DNA of 64,000 nt from Agapetus fuscipes (Eukaryota; Arthropoda; Insecta; Trichoptera; Glossosomatidae): positions 3,162,001 to 3,226,000 of the forward strand of contig OX637337.1 of NCBI GenBank assembly GCA_951799405.1. The letters run 5' to 3'. The position numbers were made by a program, and so were the translations under genes. Positions 42,363 through 53,200 of this stretch are shown here, piece by piece; the stretch's first letter is position 1, and each line of letters opens with the position of its first letter. Under the pieces are notes generated by a model. That model saw only the letters and a program-made list of their open reading frames with translations. It did no database searches and was not told where the DNA came from.

Positions 42363-43140
42363 ATGCCTCCACGACAACTTGTCCACGGACAGCTTGTCCA
42401 TGGACCAATCGGTCACATGATAGTTCGTCCACACGATTTTTTGGTGACAGATAACTCGCCCACCGACACATCGGTCACGGATAATTCGTGCACACAACAG
42501 TTCATCTTCATAGCATTTCGGTCAACGTTCACTGACAGCTCCATCACCAAACTACAATTCATTTAGGCCCGGTATATTGAAGTGTAGTAATATTTTAGTT
42601 AACTATTACTTGAACTTTTATTCACAATACTCAATTTCGAGTCAACTAAAACCGAACATTTCCGAAGTATGAAGCTCCGCCCCCAAATCTTGGAAATAAT
42701 AAAAATGCCATTCAAAAGCTTTAAAACAAACAACTATTCATAAAAATCATATGCCTATCCTTCATTAAGCTAGAAAACGAGACAAAAAATGTTTAGTTTG
42801 CAACAATTTTGATGTATCCTTACATTAAAAAAGAACAGCTGCTGTCAGTGAAGCGCCGCCATCTTGAAAATCTAAAGTTAAAGTTACTAAATATTTACTG
42901 GCGAAATTTGGTGAGTGAAATATTATGATGATTTAATTAAAATTGCATTTTAGTTAACTTTACTATACTCCAAAATACCGGGCCTTAGGATTTTTTTAGA
43001 GCAAGTTTTCTGTAATGGAGCTGTATGTGACCGTAATGTCGTTGGCCGAAAAGCCATGTAGATGAACTGTCGTGAGACCGATTTGTTAATGGACGAGCTG
43101 TCAGTGGACGAGTTGACTTTGACCAATTTGACGTGACACG
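42363..43140. mobile_element. Foldback element with tandem-unit arms, Harbinger MITE in its centre
   Basis: Left arm 42366-42530 (ACAACTTGTCCACGGAC.. units) and right arm 43015-43138 (GACCGTAATGTCGTTGG, GACGAGCTGTCAGTG) are inverted. Arms end near CACGACAA and TGACACG. The joint is occupied by the MITE at 42566, as the joint of the 10088 element is by a hAT MITE. Confidence 0.7.
42566..42984. mobile_element. PIF/Harbinger-like MITE, TTA duplication
   Basis: Ends GGCCCGGTAT / ATACCGGGCC, inner AGTTAACT blocks inverted, flanked by TTA on both sides (42563-42565, 42985-42987). 419 bp, no transposase frame. Confidence 0.8.
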
Positions 43141-43369
43141 ACTTCGAATACCATTCAAGAGTGTAAAAAGTAGTTTTTATTTTTGCAGGTAATATTTGTA
43201 AAATTGCACTCTCACTTTTAGTTTGGCATGTCGTTTTTAATGCTGCTAAAACAGATTTTGCATTGAATTTTCTCTATAAATCTTGAAGAATAACATTTTA
43301 ACTCAAAATTGTTTTTTGAGTTATAAAAAGAACAAAATGCATAGATTCTTTTAGTTTGATACATACGAG
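43141..43369. other. No recognised feature
   Basis: Short unique AT-rich spacer. The long minus frame across 43218-43649 is the antisense of the LINE fragment that follows. Confidence 0.4.
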
Positions 43370-43620
43370 TACATGAGATGGTTTGTATATGTACGGAAGA
43401 AGTGTGAATGGAAAAAGAAGATGAGTAAGACCGAGAGGTGTGTGGCTTGATCGGATTCAAATAAAAGAATGGGATTAACAGACTGAAGGAAGGGCATGTA
43501 TGAAAATGGTTATGAATTGATTGAAAGAGGTGTGCAAGGATAGGAAGAAATGGAGGCAACTCTGCGGATGTTCTTACTACCTCTAGCGGAATGGTGACTA
43601 AGTGACAGTTACCACTACAA
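43370..43620 (+). pseudogene. RTE-2 LINE C-terminal remnant
   Basis: Reads MRWFVYVRK, then stops and frameshifts, then QGRKKWRQLCGCSYYL with TAGCGGAATGGTGAC and a decayed GACAGTTACC tail. It aligns with LLRWFGHMER..KDRKKWRL of the intact LINE at 50222, so it is a cousin of that element. Confidence 0.75.
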
Positions 43621-43772
43621 TGCACCTTTTTGTGCAGAAAGTAACACAAATAATTACAATAGTTTTACGTCCTCAGACCATTATCAGGTATGATTGCATC
43701 CTTTAATGCATTTCTTATTGCGCAATTTCACCTGAGGACCGCAAACGTTTGAAAGCTAAAAATAATCATTGT

Positions 43773-44038
43773 GTCTCGATAGCTCAAGTTGGTAGAGTGC
43801 TTGCATTCCATGCCGAGAGCTCGGGTTCGAATCCCACCGAGGGTGTCAGAAATGTTTCGGTGCTTGGTTCAAGAACCAAAATAAAATACCGGCAAGGCAT
43901 AGGTACTCAGCCTTCACAATAAATGAGTACCAGCCCCCTCGGGAGATGGGAAACCCCCACTTCAACTGGCTGGCCCCCTTACCTGTTAAAATTGATAGAC
44001 TTTACTCTACGAAACCCTTCGCTAAACTATATGTGTGG
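43773..44038 (+). repeat. SINE-A copy
   Basis: CTCGATAGCTCAAGTTGGTA, GGTTCGAATCCCACCGAGGG, CCCCCTCGGGAGATGGGAAA, and a shortened end ACTATATGTGTGG. Confidence 0.85.
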
Positions 44039-44089
44039 ATAAGTTGCATTTTGCGTTACAATTAAAAGAAAACTTGTTATTTCCTATTT

Positions 44090-44152
44090 AAACACACACA
44101 CACAATCTCTAGTGTGTGTGTGTGTGTAAGTGTGCTTTTTTTTTTTTTTGGA
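44090..44152. repeat. (CA)n / (TG)n inverted dinucleotide tract and T run
   Basis: CACACACACACA then GTGTGTGTGTGTGTG 10 bp on, then a T run. Confidence 0.85.
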
Positions 44153-44384
44153 ATCCCATTGACTGAGCATGTGTGTGGACACTTGTGTCTTCGTTTAGCA
44201 ATGCTGCCGTGAAACCTGTCTTGGGTTGGGCACCAACTCATGAGAGAGACGATCTAGTGAGGAGGGAGGGAGGTGGCATGGCGGGTACCCTCCCCCCCCC
44301 CGCAGTTGTGGTCAGTGGGGGACCTTGGGGAAGGATGCGTGTCTGTGGGTCGCGCTTCGCTTTTATTCAAAACGAGTAAATTAA
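44153..44384. other. GC-rich unique stretch
   Basis: GAGGGAGGGAGGTGG and CCCCCCCCCC with a high-GC frame (44173-44379) around them. No domain recognised. GC content is clearly unlike the surroundings, so a captured or regulatory fragment is possible. Confidence 0.35.
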
Positions 44385-44520
44385 CTCACCTCGATCGCGT
44401 AAATCTAAAATGTATCGAATATATACGACGGCACTCCTGGCGAGCGATTTGGTTTCAGTTAGATTTATTCAATTTCAATCGTGAGGAGTTTTACTCAATG
44501 TTTTATACACAGCATCACAT
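44385..44520. repeat. P1 palindromic MITE
   Basis: CTCACCTCGATCGCGTAAAT / TTCAATCGTGAGGAGTTTT and CACTCCTGGCGAGCGATTTG. Confidence 0.65.
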
Positions 44521-44635
44521 TTAAACTCGGATATAGCGTTTTGCTAAGAATGTATGGAAAGTAAAACAGCGGTTCTAGTGTGCGTTGCAGTTTACATACT
44601 TTTGTTGTTAAAAATGTGTGTTTGAGTTTAAACGT
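44521..44635. repeat. P2 palindromic MITE
   Basis: AAACTCGGATATAGCGTTTTG, ATGTATGGAAAGTAAAACAG, TGTGTTTGAGTTTAAACGT. Confidence 0.6.
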
Positions 44636-44949
44636 ATAATAATAATAATATTAGGATGATTTATTTGGTGAGCGCTGTTTTTGTGTGTATCACACCTCAA
44701 GAGCCCTCTGCGAGCTTGGTCGTCGCTGTAGAAAGCGCCAATTCTCAAGCAAGACCCAGTTTTTGTAAGGTTGGATGGACCTTTCAGTGACCGGTCTTTG
44801 GTAAAGGTTTATGAATTTTTCAACTCAGCGAAGAGCACATTCGAAATATAAATAGTATATTTTTGGGCTCCGCCGGGATCCAAATCCACAACCTTCCATT
44901 TACGAGTCCGAAGTGTTGCCACTACGGACTACGGACCGGTCCAAGATGC
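44636..44949 (-). repeat. SINE-B copy, full length, with 5S junction bases
   Basis: AATAATAATAATATTAGGAT tail to ACGGACCGGTCCAAGATGC. The final CCAAGATGC is the reverse of GCATCTTGG, the same bases that join 5S to SINE-B at 29203-29211. Confidence 0.88.
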
Positions 44950-45134
44950 TTTTATAGAATCACGAGGAATCCCGTTTTGGTCTCAGATTTACAGTCTAGT
45001 ATTCGTAAATAGTGATGTGAAAGGTTATTAGTGAATTTTATTGATGGTTAAATTTGGGCGAACTTTTTATGTGGCTCTTATTCACAAAGAATGCTATCAC
45101 AACTCTTATAGAACATGGCACAACATTTTAAATT

Positions 45135-45226
45135 GCACCTTTTTAAGGATAGAAAGAAATGGAGGCAGCTCTGCAGAAGCTCTGGCCACCCCTAGTGGAA
45201 TGGCTTCAGAGTTACAGGTACAGTCT
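45135..45226 (+). mobile_element. RTE-2 LINE 3-prime end
   Basis: TTTAAGGATAGAAAGAAATGG encodes KDRKKWR; TCTGGCCACCCCTAGTGGAA and GAGTTACAGGTACAG tail follow. Confidence 0.8.
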
Positions 45227-45424
45227 CTTTTCTCGAAAGGTATACATCTGTCAATAGGGGCCTTAGCACTACAATAAAAATATAAGTTTGCCTTTTACCT
45301 AACAGCGCGGGCAGTGTTCTCTATGCGTCTATTTTAGGTATGTGTGAAATAGAGAAACAAATCAATGTCGATATATTTTTTTTTAATTTCTTTTAAATAC
45401 GAATGCAACCTTAAAAGGGAGGCG

Positions 45425-45447
45425 GTACTCATTTCTTGTGAAGGTTT
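45425..45447 (-). repeat. SINE-A fragment
   Basis: GGTACTCATTTCTTGTGAAGG is SINE-A in reverse. The MITE at 45449 begins directly after it. Confidence 0.65.
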
Positions 45448-45448
45448 A

Positions 45449-45714
45449 CAGTGGAGCCGCTGAGAGAATGAATTTCTGACAGTTAAAACAGACAAACAAA
45501 AATATGTTGTTTTCTAATTTATTTAACTTTCCATTTGACCCAAAATTATAACAAATATTTCCATTTGACATGATGATTAATTTTAAAGATAATTATGCGT
45601 TAGAACGACAGTTTTTATTCGGTTTCAAATCATTGTAAATTCTTCAAAGTTACATCGTTCATACTATTACGAGTTACGACCTGTCAGAAATTCATTCTCT
45701 CAGCGGCTCCACTG
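45449..45714. mobile_element. Mariner-type MITE, TA duplication
   Basis: CAGTGGAGCCGCTGAGAGAA / TTCTCTCAGCGGCTCCACTG with the pairing running ~35 bp to TTTCTGACAG. TA flanks. 266 bp, non-coding. Confidence 0.88.
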
Positions 45715-45716
45715 TA

Positions 45717-46153
45717 GTAAAACTTGACGGTATTTTCAAAATAATTCATTTTGATCCATTTTGTATTACCTATTTTGAAGTAATTTTTATAGAAGGCGAG
45801 TTTTATGATGTCTGATGAGTCACAGGTGTTTTGTTTTAACTTATATGAGTGTGAAAGTAAACTATTTTTTGACGCGTCGCCGAAATGGCAAAATGACCGC
45901 TCGTGTTTTCTTTTTCATCAAATGTCAAATTATTCCATTAGTCGAACCGATGCCGGAACGAAATGTCAAAACGCGAAATCGTAAATAGCATCTCGTCAAA
46001 CAACTCATTATTCTAGCATCTAAGTCTGGGATTTATCTTGAATCGAAAGTGACCATTTTTTTCATTCAATTATATTTTGAAGTGGACGAATTCCGGTTTA
46101 GAAATTTTGGTGATATTTTAAATTGTATTGTACATTAATTTTCTTTATGTGAC
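45717..46153. other. No recognised feature
   Basis: Unique sequence with repeated AATGTCAAA words (45919-45968). No gene recognised. Confidence 0.4.
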
Positions 46154-46455
46154 TCATCATAGCTCAGTTGGTAGAGTGCTTGCATTCCATGCCGAGAGCT
46201 CGGGTTCGAATCCCGCCGAGGGGGTCAGATATGATTTCCCGTTTCGGTGTTTATTGCAAACCCAAAATATAATACCGGTAAGTTTTAATCAGCCTTCTGA
46301 GCTGGGAGCCCTTAGGAGCTGGAAAACTCCCACTTCAACTTAAGTGGCTGGCGTAAGGCCGGCCCCTTACCTGTAAAAATAGATACGTTTTACTCGCCAC
46401 ATGCTAAACCTTCGGGGAAAACGCGACAAAAAGTTACAGTGCATGTGTAGCTTAC
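46154..46455 (+). repeat. SINE-A copy
   Basis: CATAGCTCAGTTGGTAGAGT, GGTTCGAATCCCGCCGAGGG, GGCGTAAGGCCGGC, ATGTGTAGCTTACTTTTTT. Confidence 0.85.
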
Positions 46456-46827
46456 TTTTTTTTATCATCAATCCACCGTTGAAATAGGGTTGTACGTAAC
46501 AAAATTGTAAGTTCGCCTTTACCCTATCAACCCGGCCGTTTGACGTCACATTTTTTTACATTAATTGATTCAAATTATTATAGAGATGATAATGATTTTT
46601 TAAGCTCTTCGAAATCTGTACTACCTTACTAATTGCTTGGCGAAGCTGACTTTACAATCAATTCCCGGCAATAATTTTTCAGGAGTCGATCGCTGTAGAC
46701 AATTAGTCGTACGATAATAAAGTTATTAGCCCTTGTGAAATGGCGCTAAGTGGCTTGCTCTCCCAATTAAAATGGAAATCCAATCACCTGAGTTCGTTAA
46801 CCGTACGCAGAGTGCCACCAACCCCCC
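46456..46827. other. No recognised feature
   Basis: Unique spacer between SINE-A copies. Confidence 0.4.
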
Positions 46828-46837
46828 CTCGGTGGAA

Positions 46838-47163
46838 CGCAACGCAACTAAGCTACACATATCGTGTAACTTCTTGCCGCGTTATCCCCGAAGGGGTCGC
46901 ATGTGGCGAGTTGAACCTATTTATTTTTACAGGTAAGGGGGCCGGCCTTACGCCAACCACTTCAGTTGAAGTGGGAGTTTCCCAGCTCCCGAGAGTGCTG
47001 GTACTCATTTCTTGTGAAGGCTGAGTAAACCTTGCCGGTATTTTATTTTGGGGTTTGAAATAAACACCGAAACGGGAAATAATTTCTGACACCCTCGGTG
47101 GGATTCGAACCCGAGCTTTCGGCATGGAATGCAAGCACTCTACCACCTGAGCTATCGACCGGA
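46838..47163 (-). repeat. SINE-A, complete, 10-bp target duplication
   Basis: 326 bp from CGCAACGCAACTAAGC to GAGCTATCGACCGGA, flanked by CTCGGTGGAA on both sides (46828-46837, 47164-47173). It defines both ends of the family. Confidence 0.95.
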
Positions 47164-47238
47164 CTCGGTGGAATATTTTCCAAATAACCTACGTACCATA
47201 GACTGGTGCCGAGACTAGCTCACGGCATTGTACCATGG

Positions 47239-47310
47239 TATGGGCTCAGTTGGTAGAGTGCTTGCATTCTACGCCGTGAGCTCGGGTTCGAATCTCACCG
47301 AGGGTGTCCG
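47239..47310 (+). repeat. SINE-A tRNA head only
   Basis: TGGGCTCAGTTGGTAGAGTG to GGTTCGAATCTCACCGAGGG, abruptly followed by the next SINE-A. Truncation at the 3-prime side fits recombination or insertion of the second copy. Confidence 0.8.
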
Positions 47311-47640
47311 GTCCGGTCGATAGCTCAGTTGGTAAAGTGCTTGCATTCATGCCGTGAGCTCGGGTTCGAATCCCTCCGAGGGTGTCAGAAATGATTTCCC
47401 GTTTCGGTGTTTATTTCAAACCCCATAATAAAATACCGGCAAGGTTTACTCAGCCTTCGCAAGAAATGAGTACCAGCGCCCTCGGGAGCTGGGAAACCCC
47501 CACTTCAACTGAAGTGGTTGGCGCAAAGCCAGCCCGCTTGCCTGTAAAAATAAATAGGTTCCACTCGCCACATGCGAAACCCTTCGGGGATAACGCGGCA
47601 AGAAGTCACACTATATGTGTAGCTTAGTTGCGTTGCGTTT
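47311..47640 (+). repeat. SINE-A, complete
   Basis: GTCCGGTCGATAGCTCAGTT to TGTGTAGCTTAGTTGCGTTG. Confidence 0.92.
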
Positions 47641-47668
47641 AATATATCTTTGCTACTTAGATTATAGG
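47641..47668 (+). repeat. LINE-1w module, last 28 bp
   Basis: AATATATCTTTGCTACTTAGATTATAG is the module end, directly after SINE-A. Confidence 0.6.
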
Positions 47669-48050
47669 GATTAGTTCAAGGCCTTGGGATTAGTTCGTGC
47701 AATGCTTTACGAGTATACTCGGGAAATTGATATTTATTTAAATTTTCTGAACCGCGTCTTGCATAGTTGACGTACCTATAGATGGCGGCGAAAATTATTC
47801 GTTTCTTTTTTCCCCGTCTGGGTTTTTCCTGGCAGTGCAAAAAAAATGTACGAAAAAATTTATTGCAGAGCATAGGTAGGTATAAAATATAGACGAAGTT
47901 AATATTTAAACTAATTGGCTGCAGTTTTTATGTCCTTCCTTTGACTTTTGGTTGGTTCGGATATTTTTTATGGATCCTAAAGAGAAAATGTGATACTCAT
48001 CTAAGGTAGAGTGATGCTAAGATTTTTTTTTGATTAGGCATATTAGTAAA
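47669..48050. other. No recognised feature
   Basis: Unique AT-rich sequence. Confidence 0.4.
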
Positions 48051-48345
48051 AACTGGTATATTTAATAGTGAATTTTAAAGGGTTTTCTTCTTCGATGTTC
48101 CTACAGCTCATATCTCCCCTTGGCCTCCATCAGCCTACGCCTCCAACTCTCCTGTCTACCGCTGCGGCTTTCCAGTCTGTCACCTGCAGTAGTTGGTTTG
48201 CGTCCTTCCTCACCTCATCCTCCCATCTCAGCCTAGGTCTGCCAATTTGAAAGGTGTTTAAATCTAAGTGAACTAACATTAGATTTTCAGAGAAAATATG
48301 AAAGGCTATAAAAGAAGGATAAGACCATCGATCCATACAAAGAAA
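48051..48345 (-). pseudogene. LINE reverse transcriptase C-terminal fragment
   Basis: The minus strand reads IGRPRLRWEDEVRKDANQLL, then VTDWKAAAVDRR and a tail rich in Arg and Glu. GRPR..RW.D..D and DW..AA.DR form the recurrent C-terminal block of RTE-like LINE polymerases. Both ends are lost. Confidence 0.7.
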
Positions 48346-48639
48346 ACAATAATGGCGTTCGTCTGTTTCTTACCATAGTTACAAACGTGATATAAACACA
48401 CAATATAAAACGGAAACAACTAAAAACTGAGACATAAGATATTAATGTCATGCATCAAAAAAAAAAAAAATAACGGTTGCCTGGAAACTGATTATAGCAA
48501 GACGTCATTTGTACTAAAATGACGCCCTTGGAACGCACTCTTTTTGGCACACAAAACGGCTCAGATGCTCCGTCTATTTCTTTTATGTTGATCAATGGAT
48601 AAAACAAAACAAAAAACATATTAATGAATTGGAATTAAT
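48346..48639. other. No recognised feature
   Basis: Unique sequence. Confidence 0.4.
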
Positions 48640-48842
48640 CGAATCTAATCTAATCCAATCTAAGCTGCAAGGATATATATCATTTAAGATTTGTATTAAG
48701 TGCATTCCCACAAGATGTATAATTTCGCGCTAACACATGCCGCATGTGGAACTACATTATAAGAACCCATCTCAAATGAACATAAGCCCTGCAACTCTTG
48801 CCGTCCTTCCCTGAGACAGGAGTGACATTGGCAAAGTGAAGT
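48640..48842 (-). repeat. LINE-1w 3-prime module
   Basis: CTAATCTAATCCAATCTAAGC tail to GACATTGGCAAAGTGAA; a small deletion removes the GCAGAC block. Confidence 0.8.
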
Positions 48843-48872
48843 AATCGTCTAGGATTTGAAGTGAGGACGATT

Positions 48873-48908
48873 TTGCAGAGGCTCTGGCTACACTTATTGC
48901 AATTTCTG
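48873..48908 (+). mobile_element. RTE-2 fragment
   Basis: TTTTGCAGAGGCTCTGGCTAC matches the RTE-2 end. Confidence 0.45.
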
Positions 48909-49715
48909 TATTTTTCAAATTTATAATAATATGTCGCGCTCGCGCAGCGACGATCAAATTAAAGAGGTCTGGGTTTAATATTCAAAACCTATATCAAAAT
49001 CTACAGATATATGACGATGTCGGTTCCTAAAGTGTAATTTCTGTTTTTGGAATAGTATCTATGACATTATTGAGTGAAAGAAGTGTAAATTACGTAAATT
49101 GAATAGTTTTATCGGAATATATGGAGGTACCTACATGACAGTACGAAGTATTGTGAACATTTCTTGGTTTTGTTTGGCACCTGAGAAGTGAGCAGATAAG
49201 GATTAAATCAAGATATTTGTTTGAAATGGTGGAAAGGTCCTTGAAATTATGCGCATATTTAATATTGGGTCACTATTATATCACAAACAATCACAAAGTA
49301 TAGTGATGTGAAGATGGACTGATAAATTTGGTATTTGCCGTTTAATGCTGAGAACGGCAACCTGCTTCCCCAAATGTAGGGAAATTATAATGTGAATTTA
49401 TTGATATTGATATGTTCATGATTATGTGATTGACGTTTATTATGTGCTATACTCAGAGTGAACTGATAAATATAAAACTTTCCTCTTCATGCAGTATAAT
49501 TACAACTGAACTCTGGCAACTTCTAAAAAAATGCAGGCATTGAAGTCAATAATTCATACTAGATATCGGCGTACGCGTTCCAAATCCAAATAAAATTCAA
49601 GCTGTGTATTCTACTCCAAACAAAAATTCAAGTGTGAACAGTGAATTGTAGCGGGATTCTCGACATGTATTCCAACGAGAGGCAGTCTGCCCTCGCATTG
49701 ATTTTTGGATGTAAA
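48909..49715. other. Repeat-free region upstream of the LDLa exon
   Basis: About 800 bp with no recognised repeat, the longest such stretch next to coding sequence here. It could hold promoter and 5-prime UTR. No convincing TATA box plus initiator pair can be named. Confidence 0.45.
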
Positions 49716-49924
49716 ATGTGGTTTGTGTTTTCGTTCTGTGCACTGTTTACTGGGACTTGTTACGTGATTGCTGGCGCTGGACACATATCTGACACCACCG
49801 GCTGCTCCGCCCGTCAGTTCCAGTGCGCCAACGGGCGCTGCATTCCCTGCACCTGGGTGTGTGACAAGGACGACGACTGCGACGACCACTCTGATGAGAG
49901 CCCCAAGGAGTGCCAAGCTACAGG
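49716..49924 (+). CDS. Secreted/receptor protein N-terminus with LDL-receptor class A repeat (partial, first coding exon)
   Basis: The ATG at 49716 has an AAAATG context and is followed by [20 protein letters not shown], a hydrophobic signal-peptide-like stretch. An in-frame ATG at 49665 would add 17 residues. Then comes one LDLa domain: [37 protein letters not shown]. All six cysteines and the acidic Ca-binding DxDDDCxDxSDE set are present; an additional Cys (IPC) is unusual. LDLa repeats bind ligands in lipoprotein-receptor-like and matrix proteins. Right after the sixth Cys the sequence changes to a GC-rich stretch leading into the LINE. The only nearby GT (TGG|GTGTTG, ~49934) is a weak donor. 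The exon end is therefore uncertain, and the gene may be interrupted by the LINE. Confidence 0.65.
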
Positions 49925-50221
49925 AGGCTGGGTGTTGCACGGCAAGAGGGCCCAGCGTAGAGACGCGGGCATGGGCGAGGACAGCCTGCCAGGAGCTACT
50001 CCGGCAAGGAGCTTGCCGACTCCCCCCCGATATTTGCCCGATTTATTTTATATTTATAATTTAATAATTTTTTTTTAATACCTTAACGATTATGATAATG
50101 ATTTGATTGTTTTAAATATTTGACATTTTTATTTTGACATTTTTTTTTTATGTACTTACACTTTATATAATAATTGTTATTATTTAATATAATTAGTTTA
50201 TTTTTGTAATTAATAAACCCC

Positions 50222-53200
50222 ATGTTCGCCAATATAAACGCAGTTCCACTCTGCAGAAAAACCGCCATAAACTTGCTCAGAGAGAATGAATGGGTGTTTG
50301 GAACTTGGAATGTCAGAAGAATGAATGAGTGTAAGGAGAAGGAAATCGTGAATGTGATGAATGAAAAAAGAATACAAGTGATGGGTGTGACAGAGACAAA
50401 AATGAAAGGGAATGGTGAAAAAGTATTAATGAATGGTGAACTGTATATCTGGTCAGGTGTGGAAGATGGGAATGAAAGACAGGGTGTGGGTGTGGTTATA
50501 AGTGAGAATGTAAAAGGATGCATAACGGGCTACCAAAGAATCTCTCCAAGAGTTTTGACTGTTAAACTCAAAACAAACAGGATGAAAATTTTCTTGGTGG
50601 CCTGTTATGCACCTGTAGATTCAGAGTGTATGGACGTGAAAATGAGATTCTGGAATGAGTTGAATGCAGTTGTGCGCGAAAGCAAGAAGAATGAATACAT
50701 TATAATTTTGGGAGATATGAATGGATGGGTAGGTACGCAAAGAGATGAGTGTGTGAAAATTGTTGGTCCTAGTGGACGAGGTGTAGTCAATGATAATGGG
50801 CGACACCTAATAGCTTTGTGTGCAGAGCACAGCCTTTTTGCATCAAACACATGGTTTCGACATAAGGATGTGCATCTGTACACAAGGCAGATTGTGGGAA
50901 GTCGCACAATCATTGACTACATCTGTGTGGATGAAAGACTGAGAGGAGCCGTAAGAGATAGCCGTGTCTATCGTGGGCCTGAAATAGGCAGTGACCACTA
51001 TCTCTTATGCGCTAAAATAATGATTGGAGAAGTAAGAAAGAAGAAACGTAAGAAGAAAGTAAGAAAGCCAAGAATAAAAGTAGAAAGTCTGAGTGATGAA
51101 AATGTGAAAGTGAAGTATAAATCAGAAATACAAAAAAAGTTAAGTGTGAATGAACTTGAAAAGAATGTTAATGAAAAAGATATTGAAAGCATGTGGAAGT
51201 TTATGAAAGAAGGAATGATTGAATGTGCTCGAAAAGTATGTGGAGAAACGAAAGGTGGAAGATTGAAAGGGGATGCCTGGTGGAATGCTAAAGTAAAAGA
51301 GGCTGTGAAAGTGAAGAAGGAATGTTACAAAAAGTGGCTGAACGACAGGAATGATAGAAAGCTAGAAGATGAATATAAGATAGCCAAGCAAATGGCGAAG
51401 AATGTAGTTTATGAAAGCAAAGCGAATGAACAGAGAAAGATTGATGAAAAAATGAACAGGAGTTTCACCGACAGTAGGAAGGAATTCTGGAGATGGGTCG
51501 GTGCCAATAGGAATAAAGATTCTGCATTGACCACCCCAGGAATCAAAAGTGCTGTTGGTGAGATGGTATGGGAGAAGGATGAAGTATGTAAGAGATGGAA
51601 AGAATATTTTGAAGGGATTTTTGGTCGGGGCGAAAGAATTTTGTTTAGAAAAATGACAGAAGAGAATGAATTTAGGATTTTGAAAGAAGAAATAAAAGTA
51701 TCTATTGAATGTTTGAAGAATGGAAAGTCTGCTGGGTTTGATGGAATAAATGGTGAAATGTTGAAAGCAGGAGGTGAATGCGTGATAGATTGGATGTACG
51801 AATTATGTAAGCTTTGTGTGAATGCAGGAGTAGTACCGATGGATTGGAGGAAGGCAGTCATTGTTCCCATTTACAAAGGTAAAGGGGACAAAAAAGACTG
51901 TCAGAACTTCAGACCAATCAGTCTACTCAGTATACCAGGAAAAGTCTTCTGTAAGGTGATTATAAAAAATGTGATTCTGACTACTAGTGAAAGGATTTCC
52001 GATATACAGTCCGGCTTTATGGCCGGTAGAGGCTGTGTTGATCAGATTTTTACTCTACGACAACTTGTTGAAAAACAATTGTCGGTGAGGCGGAAGCTGT
52101 TCACGGCCTTTGTAGATCTGGAAAAGGCTTTTGACTCAGTAGACAGAGGTATGTTATGGGATGTTTTGAAAGCATACGGAGTGAATGGGGCTCTCCTAGG
52201 TGCGGTGCATGCAAACTATGAAAATAGTACAGCATGTGTTCGTATTGATGATGAGTATAGTGAATGGTTTGAAGTTTTTAAGGGTGTAAGGCAAGGATGT
52301 GTGATGAGCCCATGGCTATTTAACATAGTCATGGACAAGTGTGTTCGAGATGCTAGACTTGATGATTGTGGATTAATGATAGGAGAGAGCAAAGTGAGTG
52401 TTCTACTGTATGCGGATGATGCTGTTCTTGTATCGGACTCAGCAGTAGAATTGCAAACGATGCTCTCTAGATTGAACGAAGCTCTGCTAGGTAATTATTT
52501 GAAATTGAATGCAAGTAAGACGAAAGTTTTGATTTTTGAAAGAAATGAAGAAAATACGAACTACGAATTTAGAATAAACGGAATGAATGTTGATGTGGTA
52601 AATGAGTTTGTATACTTGGGAAGTAAGTTTGAGAAAGATGGAAGAATGACAGGTGAACTTGAAAGAAGAGTAATGAAGGGCAGGTGTGTACTGGGTGCCA
52701 CAGCTTGTATCGCCAAAAATCAAAACATTTCTAAAAATGCTCGATTGGCGGTACGCAGTGGCATACTTTTACCCACCTTGATGTATGGAAGCGAGGCCTG
52801 GACGGTGAATGAAAGTGAAATTAGTAAAGTCCATACTGTTGAAATGGACTTTCTAAGAAGTATGATTGGGAAAAAACGGAGTGACAGGGTGAGGAATGAT
52901 TTTGTAAGAAAAGAATGTGGTGCAAAAGAAAGTGTGAAAGTGAAGATTAAAAGAAGTTTGTTAAGATGGTTTGGGCATATGGAGAGAATGAATGAGGAAA
53001 GACTGACGAAGAAAGTATATGTTGGTAGAATAGATGGATGTCGTGGTAGAGGAAGACCGAGAAAGGTATGGATGGACCAAATATCCGAAATTGCGAATGA
53101 ATGGAATATCCAGAGTCATAATAAAAGAAGAGCTTGTATGAAGAAGGTTATGACTCTGGAGGAAATGAAAGAAGTATGCAAGGATAGAAAGAAATGGCGG

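Noticed and set aside
43218..43649. 143-codon minus-strand ORF
   Set aside because: It is antisense to the RTE-2 C-terminal remnant at 43370-43620; that remnant explains the sequence.
47382..47627. Repeated 80-100-codon ORFs starting ..SRFGVYFKPQNKIPARFTQP
   Set aside because: The same peptide recurs at 925, 47382, 46853, 58483 and 62986 because it is the translated body of SINE-A, not a protein family.
50083..50523. 146-codon minus-strand ORF, and others antisense to 50.6-52.7 kb
   Set aside because: They lie opposite the intact LINE ORF and show only low-complexity Ser/Phe/Thr-rich composition expected of its antisense.
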